Assembly: GCA_036676195.1 (NCBI GenBank)
Contig: JAKFDK010000036.1
Location: forward strand, 1 to 18,257
DNA: 18,257 bases
Direction: 5' to 3'
DNA from: JAKFDK01 sp036676195
Lineage (GTDB): Bacteria > Bacillota > Sulfobacillia > Symbiobacteriales > ZC4RG38
The notes below the pieces were generated by a model. That model searched no databases. It was not told where the DNA came from and was given only the letters and a program-made list of their open reading frames with translations. This document shows, in pieces, positions 1 to 7,205 of the stretch (its first letter is position 1; each line of letters opens with the position of its first letter). The translations under genes were made by a program, and so were the position numbers.

Positions 1-107
1 TAAACGGAGAGCCGGGTGCGCTGAAAGGTGCCCGCCCGGTTCGGGAAAGGGCGTGGGTGTCTAACTACCGGCCGTGAGACCGGTGGGTCGGCTCACGCCT
101 ATTTCAC
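1..107 (+). mobile_element. 3' end of a group II intron (domains V and VI)
   Basis: Positions 9-42 form a 34-nt domain V. It starts GAGC with the AGC catalytic triad, has a GAAA tetraloop and closes with GGTTC; the arms GAGCCGGG and CCCGGTTC pair. Domain VI follows at about 46-107, where 50-55 (GGCGTG) pair with 94-99 (CACGCC) and 46-48 (AAA) with 102-104 (TTT). This leaves A101 bulged, seven nucleotides from a predicted 3' splice site after C107, the geometry of a branch point. The motif spacing resembles bacterial class C introns, which often insert behind terminator hairpins. The reverse transcriptase/maturase ORF, if present, lies left of the window. The segment could be a full intron cut by the window edge or a fragment. 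Confidence 0.85.
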
Positions 108-128
108 CAATTGCCAGGATCAGCCTGC

Positions 129-269
129 TCAGGCGGTGGGACTGATGTCGGCACGCCAGGAGTTGACGGGATCCTTGCCCTGAAGCGCGCCGGCCGCATG
201 CCAGGCGTCAATGTGCTGGCACATGGCCGTGATCCGGTGGTTCCTCGGCGTGCTTCCGGGGAGCGGCAT
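129..269 (-). CDS. Small hypothetical protein (46 aa) next to the intron
   Basis: An ATG ORF begins at 269 and ends at TGA 131-129. An AGGAG lies five nucleotides before the ATG, a good ribosome binding site. The product starts MPLPGSTPRNHRITAM and is polar, with no membrane segment and no motif I recognise. It lies in the 3' exon of the group II intron and reads toward it, its stop codon only about 21 bp from the predicted splice junction. It is divergent from the multicopper oxidase gene. It may be a genuine small gene or the remnant of a larger one. The ribosome binding site is the main support. Confidence 0.4.
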   Translation of the reverse strand: MPLPGSTPRNHRITAMCQHIDAWHAAGALQGKDPVNSWRADISPTA

Positions 270-314
270 CAGCTCTCCTGACCCTGTCACCGTACCTTTG
301 CGGTGCGGCGGGCG

Positions 315-340
315 AACCTTATCTCACCACTCTACATAAT
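315..340 (+). promoter_or_regulatory. Possible sporulation sigma (sigma-K/E-like) promoter for the laccase
   Basis: AACC at 315-318 and CATAATGTG from 335 are separated by 16 nt. This resembles the sigma-K pattern (AC-containing -35, CATA-type -10). No convincing sigma-A -35 pairs with the CATAAT element. It is weak evidence, but fits a coat-type laccase expressed in the mother cell. Confidence 0.25.
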
Positions 341-393
341 GTGAACAGAGTGCAAGCTCACCCCCTGTAACGGCGAAAAGGTGGAGGTTATTG

Positions 394-2010
394 ATGGCAG
401 TTGACCCGTCCAATCCCAATACGGTCCCGAAGTTCGTAGATCCTGTCCCAATTCCCGAGGTACTCCAGCCAATCGGCGACGAGGACGGGGTGCCCCTCTT
501 CCAGGTCACTATGCTGCAGGTGGAGCAGCAACTTCATCGCGATTTCCCCCTGACCACCGTCTGGGGGTACGAGGGAAAATATCCAGGCCCAACGATCGAG
601 GCCCAACGTGACCGTCCTATTCTGGTCCGGTATCTGAACGAACTGCCAACCACCCACCTCTTGCCGGTGGACACCAGCGTCCACGGGGCGGAGCCCTTCA
701 GGCCCGAGGTGCGGACGGTCGTCCATCTCCACGACGGCAACTCTCCAGCCGAGTTTGACGGCCACCCCGATGCCTGGTTCACCCCCGACCTCACCACCAA
801 TGGGCCCCTGTTCACGACAAACCTGTTCCGATACCCCAATCGCCAGCCGCCCACCACGCTCTGGTATCACGATCACGCCATCGGCATCACGCGGCTGAAC
901 GTCTACGCCGGGCTGGCGGGCTTCTATCTCCTGCGGGACAAGACCGAGGAGCGGCTGAATTTGCCTTCCGGACAGTTCGAGGTGCCCCTGGTGATCCAGG
1001 ACCGTTCGTTCAACCAGGACGCCTCGCTCTTTTATCCGGCGACTATCGTGCCCGAGTTCTTCGGCAATACCATTCTAGTGAACGGTAAGGTATGGCCGTT
1101 CCTGGAGGTGGAGCCCCGCCGGTACCGCTTCCGGCTGCTGAACGGGTCGAACGCCCGCTTTTATAACCTGAAGCTAGATCCGCCACTCGCCATGGCCCAG
1201 ATCGGAGTAGACGGTGGCTTCCTGAAGCGACCGGTGGTCCTCGACGAAATCCTGCTAGCGCCTGCAGAGCGTGCCGACGTGATCATCGACTTCAGGGGGT
1301 TCGAGGGAGTCACGTTCACCCTGACCAACAGCGCCCCGACGCCCTTCCCGGATGGCGACGAGCCAGACGAAAACACGGGCGTCGTCATGCAGTTCCGGGT
1401 CACCCTGCCGCTTTCCTGTCGGGATCGCAGCCGGATTCCGCGCAAGCTTCCGGCTGGCCCATTCCCGCGGCTGAGGGACGTGGTTCGGGTCCGCGATCTC
1501 ACGCTCAATGAGCGGGAGGATGAGATGGGCCGGGTGATATCGCTGCTTGGCATCCGGGATATCCATGGGCGCCCGCTGCCGCTCCCGTGGGGCGACTCCA
1601 CCACCGAAATGCCGCGCCTTGGTGATGTGGAGATCTGGAGGCTAATCAACACCACCGGAGACACGCACCCAATCCACCCCCACCTTGTGCGCTTCTTGAT
1701 TCTCGACCGCCAGCCGTTCGACGTCGCCCGGTTAGAGGCCACGGGAAGACTGGTCTTCACCGGACCGTCCGTCCCGGCCGCAGAGAACGAGCAAGGTCTA
1801 AAAGACACCGTTCGGGCGAACCCGGGCGAGGTTACTCGATTCATCGTCCGGTTCGGCGACTTCCCTGGCGAGTTCGTGTGGCACTGCCATATCCTCGAGC
1901 ACGAGGATCACGAAATGATGCGCCGGTTAGAGGTGGTCGCGGACGGCGACAGCAACGAATGCGACAAATACGTCGAAGACGACCGGGAGACCAGAGCCTA
2001 CGACGATTAA
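394..2010 (+). CDS. cotA: CotA-like multicopper oxidase (spore-coat laccase family)
   Basis: The 538-residue product aligns by eye along its length with Bacillus CotA laccase, which oxidises phenolic or bilirubin-like substrates with four-electron reduction of O2 to water. All copper ligands are present: HLH (111, 113), HDH (159, 161), HPIHPH (425, 428, 430) and HCHILEH with the axial Met (H497, C498, H499, H503, M508). Spacing matches CotA with an offset of six. No signal peptide is seen, as for CotA, which is made in the mother cell cytoplasm. ATG 394 is chosen over TTG 391 because GGAGGT at 383-388 lies five nucleotides upstream. The C-terminal tail is acidic (from about residue 518). The gene is monocistronic and ends at a hairpin terminator. 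A vegetative cytoplasmic laccase or metal oxidase is the alternative. Confidence 0.9.
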   Translation: MAVDPSNPNTVPKFVDPVPIPEVLQPIGDEDGVPLFQVTMLQVEQQLHRDFPLTTVWGYEGKYPGPTIEAQRDRPILVRYLNELPTTHLLPVDTSVHGAEPFRPEVRTVVHLHDGNSPAEFDGHPDAWFTPDLTTNGPLFTTNLFRYPNRQPPTTLWYHDHAIGITRLNVYAGLAGFYLLRDKTEERLNLPSGQFEVPLVIQDRSFNQDASLFYPATIVPEFFGNTILVNGKVWPFLEVEPRRYRFRLLNGSNARFYNLKLDPPLAMAQIGVDGGFLKRPVVLDEILLAPAERADVIIDFRGFEGVTFTLTNSAPTPFPDGDEPDENTGVVMQFRVTLPLSCRDRSRIPRKLPAGPFPRLRDVVRVRDLTLNEREDEMGRVISLLGIRDIHGRPLPLPWGDSTTEMPRLGDVEIWRLINTTGDTHPIHPHLVRFLILDRQPFDVARLEATGRLVFTGPSVPAAENEQGLKDTVRANPGEVTRFIVRFGDFPGEFVWHCHILEHEDHEMMRRLEVVADGDSNECDKYVEDDRETRAYDD

Positions 2011-2027
2011 GATGTGTTAGCCTGCAA

Positions 2028-2063
2028 ACAAACGGCAGTCCTGAACGGACTGCCGTTTGTCGT
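2028..2063. terminator. Bidirectional terminator between the laccase gene and the 84-aa ORF
   Basis: A perfect 14-bp stem (2028-2041 ACAAACGGCAGTCC with 2047-2060) has a five-base loop and lies 17 bp after the laccase stop codon. The A/T-rich base of the stem and the convergent neighbour at 2083 suggest use in both directions. The downstream T run is weak. Confidence 0.8.
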
Positions 2064-2082
2064 CCCTTTCAAGACGGCCCTC

Positions 2083-2337
2083 TTACTGCAGTTGTGCGCC
2101 GCCGGCGGCCTGGTCAATGGCCCCCGCCCCCGGGGCCGGGGCCGGCTGACCTTCGCTGCGTTTGCCGCCCCGGCGCACACGCCGCCACAGGTCCAGCAGG
2201 CGGCCGCGGGCAGCGGCTGTAAACTCCACCCAGCCCCGCCCTTCCGCACGGGCACCCCGGAACGGCTCACTGCGACGCCGGTGTGCTTCTTCCCGCAGGT
2301 CAATGGGGACCAGTTGGATCTGGGAATTCTCAGCCAT
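2083..2337 (-). CDS. Hypothetical basic protein (84 aa)
   Basis: The ORF starts with ATG at 2337, preceded by AGGGGGT about eight nucleotides upstream. The product is arginine-rich, with a central stretch containing GWVEFTAAARGRLLDLWRRV that could form an amphipathic helix, and an Ala/Gly/Pro-rich tail. No family is recognised. The stop lies just before the 2028-2060 hairpin, which would serve as its terminator, so it is convergent with the laccase gene. The overlapping plus-strand frames run into that hairpin and lack good ribosome binding sites, which favours this reading. Confidence 0.5.
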   Translation of the reverse strand: MAENSQIQLVPIDLREEAHRRRSEPFRGARAEGRGWVEFTAAARGRLLDLWRRVRRGGKRSEGQPAPAPGAGAIDQAAGGAQLQ

Positions 2338-2430
2338 CTTATAACCCCCTGCCTGTTTTTCTGAGTAGCCTGATCTCTTGGCCGGATCGTCAACCTTTAC
2401 ACGGGTACTCGGGAGGGATAGCGGGAAAAA

Positions 2431-2597
2431 TTGACGTTCCTGGATTACGAAGGTATGGATTCCTGTTCGGCGGGTCGTGAGTTTGCCTGTGGCTTCCTTC
2501 AGACCCCGACTTGCGGCGGTAGCCCTACCCCATTAAGTCGGCACCCCTGCCGGATGCACTGGAGAAGCCCCGCACCGTGGTGGTGCGGGGCTTTTCG
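2431..2597 (+). ncRNA. Candidate small RNA transcription unit (promoter plus terminator)
   Basis: TTGACG (2431-2436) and TATGGA (2454-2459) are separated by exactly 17 bp. About 105 bp further on is a strong hairpin (2565-2593) followed by TTTT. No credible ORF lies between, and this stretch falls between two minus-strand genes. It would give an RNA of roughly 130 nt from about 2466. No known RNA family is recognised. The hairpin may instead serve only as the efp terminator. Confidence 0.25.
2565..2595. terminator. Hairpin terminator downstream of efp
   Basis: AAGCCCCGCACC (2565-2576) pairs perfectly with 2582-2593 around a five-base loop. It lies about 28 bp past the efp stop on the minus strand. 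The T run is better on the plus strand (TTTT), so it may act in both directions. Confidence 0.75.
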
Positions 2598-2622
2598 ACC
2601 GATGCCGGCTGGGGCGGCGGGC

Positions 2623-3180
2623 TTACGCCCGGCCGAGGTAGTCGCCGGAGCGGGTGTCGACCTTCAGCTTGTCGCCGGTGTTAATGAACAGCGGGACGTT
2701 GACCGAGTAGCCGGTCTGCAGCTTGGCCGCCTTGGTGGCGCCGGTGGCGGTGTCGCCCTTGAAGCCGGGCTCGGTCTCGACCACTTCCAGTTCCACAGTG
2801 TTCGGCAGTTCCAGACCAATGACCGTGCCGTTCCAGTCGACGATATAAACGTTCATGTTCTCCAGCAGGAAGTTGCGGGCATCAGCCACCTGGGCCTCGT
2901 TGAGCTGGATCTGATCATAGGTTTCGGTGTTCATGAAGGTCCAGAAGCCATCCGTCTCGTAGAGGTACTGGAACTCCTGGCGGTTGATGTTGGCCTTGGG
3001 CAGCTTTACACCGGCGTTGAAGGTGGTGTCGACCACGGCGCCGCTGCGCATGTTCTTCAGCTTGGCCCGCACAAAGGCCGCACCCTTGCCCGGTTTCACG
3101 TGCAGGAATTCGAGGACCTGAAACACGCCGCCCTCGTATTCCACCACGGTGCCGCGGCGAATGTCGTTAACACTGATCAC
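2623..3180 (-). CDS. efp: Translation elongation factor P
   Basis: The 185-residue product is a full-length EF-P, which binds between the ribosomal P and E sites and rescues stalling at proline runs. It has the three-barrel organisation and the domain I tip KPGKGAAF, with K32 at the position modified in Bacillus subtilis. The family start MISVND is matched by GTG 3180. A TTG at 3186 is two codons upstream and sits closer to the AGGAGGA at 3191-3197 (4 nt rather than 10), so that start is possible. The gene is last in the minus-strand operon aroQ-pepP-efp, an order also known from Bacillus. The upstream gene pepP stops 25 bp before it. Confidence 0.96.
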   Translation of the reverse strand: MISVNDIRRGTVVEYEGGVFQVLEFLHVKPGKGAAFVRAKLKNMRSGAVVDTTFNAGVKLPKANINRQEFQYLYETDGFWTFMNTETYDQIQLNEAQVADARNFLLENMNVYIVDWNGTVIGLELPNTVELEVVETEPGFKGDTATGATKAAKLQTGYSVNVPLFINTGDKLKVDTRSGDYLGRA

Positions 3181-3205
3181 AATCAATCAATCCTCCTGCT
3201 AAGAA

Positions 3206-4282
3206 TTACTCCAAAATGATAAGTTCCTTGGGGGAGTTGCTGAGTACCTCGCAGCCTTCGGCCGTAATCAGGATCAGGTCCTCAATGCGCACGCCGCCCC
3301 AACCGGACAGGTAAACACCGGGCTCAACGGTGACCACGTGGCCGGGAACCAGCACTTCCTCGCCGGCGGCGGAAATGCGGGGGTCTTCATGAATATACCG
3401 ACCCACGCCGTGCCCGGTGCCATGTCCGAAGTAGTCGGCATAGCCGCACTCCCGGATGGACTCCCGGCAGACCTGGTCCAGCTCCCGCCCGGTGATTCCG
3501 GCCCGGGCAGCCGCCACCCCCCGCTGCTGAGCCGCCAATACAATCTCGTAAATCTCCCGCTGCTTGTCGTCCGGCTCACCCACCATAACCGTACGGGTCA
3601 TGTCTGAGCAGTAGCCGTTATAGATACAGCCCATGTCGATGGTTACCAGTTCTCCGGGCTGAATCTCCTTATCCGAAGCCACCCCGTGCGGCAGGGAGGA
3701 GCGTGAGCCCGAGGCCACGATCAGTTCGAAGGCGAGGGCTGAGGCCCCCTGTTGCTTCATAAACGTTTCCAGTTGCACCGCCACCGCCCGTTCGGTCATG
3801 CCCGGCCGGATGATCTCCAGTGCGTGCCGGAAAGCCGCATCGGTAATGGTTGCCGCCTGGCGGATGGCCGCCACTTCGTCGGAGTCCTTCACCGCCCGCA
3901 GACCTTCGACGAGCCCGGTGGCCGTGACCAGGTCCACATCGGTAAAGCTCCGTTCATACCCCACATACGTATCGACCGTGACGTGGTCGCCCTCAATTCC
4001 AAGTTGCCCGATGCCCTCGGCCTTCAGGATGCTGCGCAGCATTTCAACCGGGCCTACGGCGGCACCACCCACCTTATGCACCCGGAACAGAGGTGCCTGG
4101 GCGGCGGCCTGTTCAACATATCGGGAATCAGTCACCAGATGCGCACCAGTTCGCGAAACGAGCAGATGGCCTGCGCTGCCCGTGAAGCCGCTCAGGTAGG
4201 CCCGATTTTCGGGTTTGTTCACCAGCAGGGCGTCCAATTCACGCCGCTGCAACTCCGCCCGAACCTTTTCCAGCCGGTTCAA
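3206..4282 (-). CDS. pepP: Xaa-Pro aminopeptidase / M24B metallopeptidase
   Basis: This 358-residue cytosolic enzyme should remove N-terminal residues preceding proline from peptides. The N-terminal creatinase-like domain (about 1-130) precedes a pita-bread catalytic domain. The five metal ligands are visible: D216 (VTIDMG), D227 (CSDMTR), H291 (HGTGHGVG), E320 (TVEPGVY) and E334 (VRIEDL). This spacing is that of the short prolidase/YqhT type. The start is TTG 4282, with GGGAG eight nucleotides upstream inside the end of aroQ; only four bases separate the two genes, implying translational coupling. The gene order aroQ-pepP-efp matches yqhS-yqhT-efp of Bacillus. The dipeptidase prolidase is the alternative activity. 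Confidence 0.95.
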   Translation of the reverse strand: MNRLEKVRAELQRRELDALLVNKPENRAYLSGFTGSAGHLLVSRTGAHLVTDSRYVEQAAAQAPLFRVHKVGGAAVGPVEMLRSILKAEGIGQLGIEGDHVTVDTYVGYERSFTDVDLVTATGLVEGLRAVKDSDEVAAIRQAATITDAAFRHALEIIRPGMTERAVAVQLETFMKQQGASALAFELIVASGSRSSLPHGVASDKEIQPGELVTIDMGCIYNGYCSDMTRTVMVGEPDDKQREIYEIVLAAQQRGVAAARAGITGRELDQVCRESIRECGYADYFGHGTGHGVGRYIHEDPRISAAGEEVLVPGHVVTVEPGVYLSGWGGVRIEDLILITAEGCEVLSNSPKELIILE

Positions 4283-4286
4283 CCTT

Positions 4287-4733
4287 TCAGCTCCCTTGCG
4301 TCCGGATGATGGCCGCTGCCGCCATCAACCCCAGTTCGTAACTGTGTGGTCCGAAGCCGGCGATCTGGCCGGCTGCCACCGGAGCAATCACCGAGGTATG
4401 ACGGAACGGCTCCCGGGCATGGATGTTCGACAGGTGCACCTCAATGGTAGGCAGCCCAACTGCAGCCACGGCATCCCGTAAAGCGATGCTATAATGGGTA
4501 AAGGCACCGGGATTGATGACGATGGCATCGGTATCCCCTCGGGCCCCGTGGATCCGGTCGATCAGGGCGCCCTCGTGGTTGCTCTGAAAGCATTCCACAT
4601 CAAGCCCGAGTTCGGCACCGCGGGCCTGCAGCCTGGCGTTAATCTCCGCCAGGGTAACCGTCCCGTAGACCCCGGGTTCCCGAGTGCCGAGCAGATTCAG
4701 GTTAGGACCGTGCAGTACCAGAACCTTGGGCAC
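4287..4733 (-). CDS. aroQ: Type II 3-dehydroquinate dehydratase
   Basis: The enzyme converts 3-dehydroquinate to 3-dehydroshikimate in the shikimate pathway. The 148-residue product is the usual length for the dodecameric type II family and carries its active-site residues N11 (HGPNLN), R18 and Y23 (TREPGVYG), N74, H80, H100 (EVHLSN) and R111. GTG 4733 is chosen because GGGAGG lies about eight nucleotides upstream and the residue numbering then matches the family. An ATG at 4757 would add eight residues and has no such site. It is the first gene of the aroQ-pepP-efp operon. Confidence 0.96.
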   Translation of the reverse strand: MPKVLVLHGPNLNLLGTREPGVYGTVTLAEINARLQARGAELGLDVECFQSNHEGALIDRIHGARGDTDAIVINPGAFTHYSIALRDAVAAVGLPTIEVHLSNIHAREPFRHTSVIAPVAAGQIAGFGPHSYELGLMAAAAIIRTQGS

Positions 4734-4766
4734 CTCCGAATCCCTCCCTGACAGCATACGCGGATT

Positions 4767-4796
4767 AGTTTAGCACAATTTGCCGGGCAGCCACAA
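4767..4796 (-). promoter_or_regulatory. Possible promoter of the aroQ-pepP-efp operon
   Basis: On the minus strand TTGTGG (4796-4791) and TAAACT (4772-4767) are 18 bp apart, about 34 bp upstream of the aroQ start. The match to sigma-A consensus is moderate (3/6 and 4/6). The remainder of the divergent gap up to 4992 shows no clear promoter for the citrate synthase gene. Confidence 0.35.
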
Positions 4797-4991
4797 GCGA
4801 GAACTGCCCCCAGGCCAGGCTACAGACAGGCGAAACCGGCCCGCCAATGCATCCGGGAACCGCTTGAACTGGATGGCACCAATGGACTATCCGGCGGTAG
4901 TGCTAAAGACCCTGTTTGAGACCACTGTTTTCCTCTAGACTGACCATACGCGGCGAACCACCCCAGCAGACGGCAAAAAGGAGTGGATCAC

Positions 4992-6284
4992 ATGTCCCGC
5001 AACACCCTTACTGTTGTTGACAACCGCACAGGTAAGACTTATGAACTGCCCATCCAGGACGGGGCGATTCGGGCCACCGACCTGCGGCAGATCAAGGCGG
5101 ACGAGGGCGACTTCGGTCTGATGACCTATGACCCTGCCTTTATGAATACCGCAGCCTGCCGCAGTGCGATTACTTACATTGATGGCGATCAGGGCATCCT
5201 GCGCCATCGCGGCTATCCGATTGAGGAACTGGCGGAAAAAAGCACCTTCCTTGAAACTGCGTATCTGCTGCTCAACGGGGAACTACCCACAAAGGCGCAA
5301 CTCACCAGTTGGGTGTATGACATCACCCACCATACCATCATCCACGAGAACATCCGAAAGCTGATCGACGGTTTTCACTACGACGCCCACCCCATGGGCA
5401 TCCTGGTGGGCACAGTGGCCGCGCTCTCCACCTTTTACCCCGAGTGCAGCCAGGTGCTGGATGCCTCGGCCCGGTATAAGCAGACGGTCCGGCTGATTGC
5501 CAAGCTGCCCACCCTGGCTGCTTTTGGCTACCGCCACCGCCGGGGCATGCCGTTTGCCTACCCTGACAACGACCTGAGCTATACCGGCAACTTCCTGAAC
5601 ATGCTGTTCAAGATGACCGAGGCGAAATATACACCGCACCCGGTGCTGGAGCGGGCCCTGGACGTGCTGTTTATCCTTCATGCCGACCATGAGCAGAACT
5701 GTAGCACCAATGCCATGCGCTCGGTGGGCAGTTCCCAGGTCGACCCCTACAGTGCCCTGTCTGCGGCCGTCAGCGCCCTGTACGGCCCCCTGCACGGCGG
5801 GGCCAACGAGCAGGTGCTGCGCATGCTCATGGAAATCGGCTCGGTGGACCGGGTGCCGGAGTTCATCCGGAAGGTCGTCGCCGGGGAAGCCAAGCTGATG
5901 GGCTTTGGCCACCGGGTGTACAAGAACTATGACCCGCGGGCCAAAATCATCAAGCGCATTGCCTACGAGGTCTTCGAGGTCACCGGCACCAGTCCGCTCC
6001 TGCAGATCGCCCTGGAACTGGAGCGGATTGCCCTGGAGGACGATTATTTCGTCCGGCGCCGGCTCTATCCGAACGTAGACTTTTACTCCGGCCTGATTTA
6101 CCAGGCCATGAACTTCCCGGTGGAGATGTTCCCGGCGCTCTTTGCCATTCCCCGTACCGCCGGCTGGATCGCCCAGTGGCAGGAAATGCTCCTGGACCCG
6201 GAGCAGAAGATTGCCCGTCCCCGCCAGATTTACACCGGCTCCGATCAGCGGGCCTATGTCCCCATGGACGAGCGCCAGGGGTAA
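4992..6284 (+). CDS. gltA: Citrate synthase
   Basis: The enzyme condenses acetyl-CoA and oxaloacetate to citrate in the TCA cycle. The 430-residue product has the three catalytic residues H268 (GPLHGGANE), H307 (MGFGHRVYK) and D363 (NVDFYSG), and the signature HADHEQN at 230-236. An N-terminal extension and collinear similarity to Escherichia coli GltA place it with the longer citrate synthases rather than the roughly 370-residue CitZ of Bacillus. ATG 4992 is preferred over GTG 4983 because AAGGAG at 4978-4983 ends eight nucleotides upstream. The gene is divergent from aroQ, monocistronic, and ends at a perfect hairpin terminator. Confidence 0.96.
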   Translation: MSRNTLTVVDNRTGKTYELPIQDGAIRATDLRQIKADEGDFGLMTYDPAFMNTAACRSAITYIDGDQGILRHRGYPIEELAEKSTFLETAYLLLNGELPTKAQLTSWVYDITHHTIIHENIRKLIDGFHYDAHPMGILVGTVAALSTFYPECSQVLDASARYKQTVRLIAKLPTLAAFGYRHRRGMPFAYPDNDLSYTGNFLNMLFKMTEAKYTPHPVLERALDVLFILHADHEQNCSTNAMRSVGSSQVDPYSALSAAVSALYGPLHGGANEQVLRMLMEIGSVDRVPEFIRKVVAGEAKLMGFGHRVYKNYDPRAKIIKRIAYEVFEVTGTSPLLQIALELERIALEDDYFVRRRLYPNVDFYSGLIYQAMNFPVEMFPALFAIPRTAGWIAQWQEMLLDPEQKIARPRQIYTGSDQRAYVPMDERQG

Positions 6285-6310
6285 GTTGGCCTCGGTCGGT
6301 CAAAAGGAAG

Positions 6311-6347
6311 GGCGCCGGCTGTTTGCAGCCGGCGCCTCACTTTATTT
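6311..6347. terminator. Bidirectional terminator between citrate synthase and methyltransferase genes
   Basis: GGCGCCGGCTG (6311-6321) pairs perfectly with 6326-6336 around a TTTG loop, 26 bp past the citrate synthase stop. It is followed by the T-rich CACTTTATTT on the plus strand, with CCTTCCTTTT on the minus strand. It closes the minus-strand operon that starts at 11620 as well. Confidence 0.85.
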
Positions 6348-7181
6348 CTGCAGTACACAGACCACCATTCGGGTGAAGTACTCCGGCAGAGCGGCCTGGA
6401 ATGGACGCAGGAACGGACGCAGGGGCGATTCCAGGTAGTAGGCCACCTGAAAGGGCAACTGTTCAATGATGCGGCGGAACCACCGGATCGTCATGTGATT
6501 AATGTAGGTAATCTGCAGTTCGCCGGCACGGTCCCGGCCAAAGCGCAGGTCCAGCCGCCGGCCGGCGTCGGGCAGGTGGCGGACCAGAGCGCTGTAGGCT
6601 TCACCCAGGACCGGTTCGGAAAAGAACACGTGTACCCAGGGGAAACCAATGGCATCGGACAGATGGGCGCCGTACGGGTGGTTGTACGGCGGGAAGCTGA
6701 TATAAATGCGTCCGCCCGGGGCCAACACCCGGTAAGCCTCCTGCAGGCTGCGCTCCGGCTCGGCCAGGTGCTCGATTACGTCATTGGCCATGATCAGGTC
6801 AAAGCAGTTGTCGGCAAAAGGCAGCTCGGTGGCGCTGGCGGTGATGAATTCGCACACATCCCCGTAGCCCTTGCGCCTGGCCAGTTCCCGTCCCTCTTCC
6901 GCATAGTGGGGGACGACGTCCACCCCCACCACCCGCACCGCCCCCAGCGAGGCGAAGTAGACCGCCTTCCCCCCGGCACCGCAGCCCATGTCCAGGCAGC
7001 GCTTGCCGCTGACCATGGTCGCCGGATCCGCAAAGCCCCGGAACTGGGTGACACTCTTCGGGGCCTGCTCGAACTGCCAGTCGGCGTACGAGCCGCCACC
7101 AGCCAGGGCACGGTTGAACGGATGCTCGGGGACAGGAAAGAGGCGGTTCAGCCCCAACAAAACACGGGTGGAAAGGCGCAA
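6342..7181 (-). CDS. Class I SAM-dependent methyltransferase
   Basis: The 279-residue product has a Rossmann-type methyltransferase core. Motif I is LDMGCGAGG (63-71), an acidic residue follows (D88, VVGVDVV), then ELPFADNCFDLI (119-130), NDVIEHL (133-139) and the post-core APGGRIYISFPPY. The C-terminal region from about residue 180 is rich in aromatic residues (PWVHVFF, WFRRIIEQLPFQVAYYLESP) and may form a substrate cap or touch the membrane. The substrate cannot be read from the sequence. The start is TTG 7181, with GAAGGGA about ten nucleotides upstream. It is the last gene of the four-gene operon, 24 bp after asnB, so it is expected to modify the same pathway product. Confidence 0.85.
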   Translation of the reverse strand: MRLSTRVLLGLNRLFPVPEHPFNRALAGGGSYADWQFEQAPKSVTQFRGFADPATMVSGKRCLDMGCGAGGKAVYFASLGAVRVVGVDVVPHYAEEGRELARRKGYGDVCEFITASATELPFADNCFDLIMANDVIEHLAEPERSLQEAYRVLAPGGRIYISFPPYNHPYGAHLSDAIGFPWVHVFFSEPVLGEAYSALVRHLPDAGRRLDLRFGRDRAGELQITYINHMTIRWFRRIIEQLPFQVAYYLESPLRPFLRPFQAALPEYFTRMVVCVLQK

Positions 7182-7205
7182 GTGGAGGACTTCCCTTCTG
7201 CAGAA

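Noticed and set aside
2014..2364. 116-codon plus-strand ORF
   Set aside because: It begins inside the laccase terminator hairpin and lacks a ribosome binding site; the minus-strand 84-aa frame is better supported.
2431..3219. 262-codon plus-strand ORF
   Set aside because: Antisense to efp and running through its terminator hairpin.
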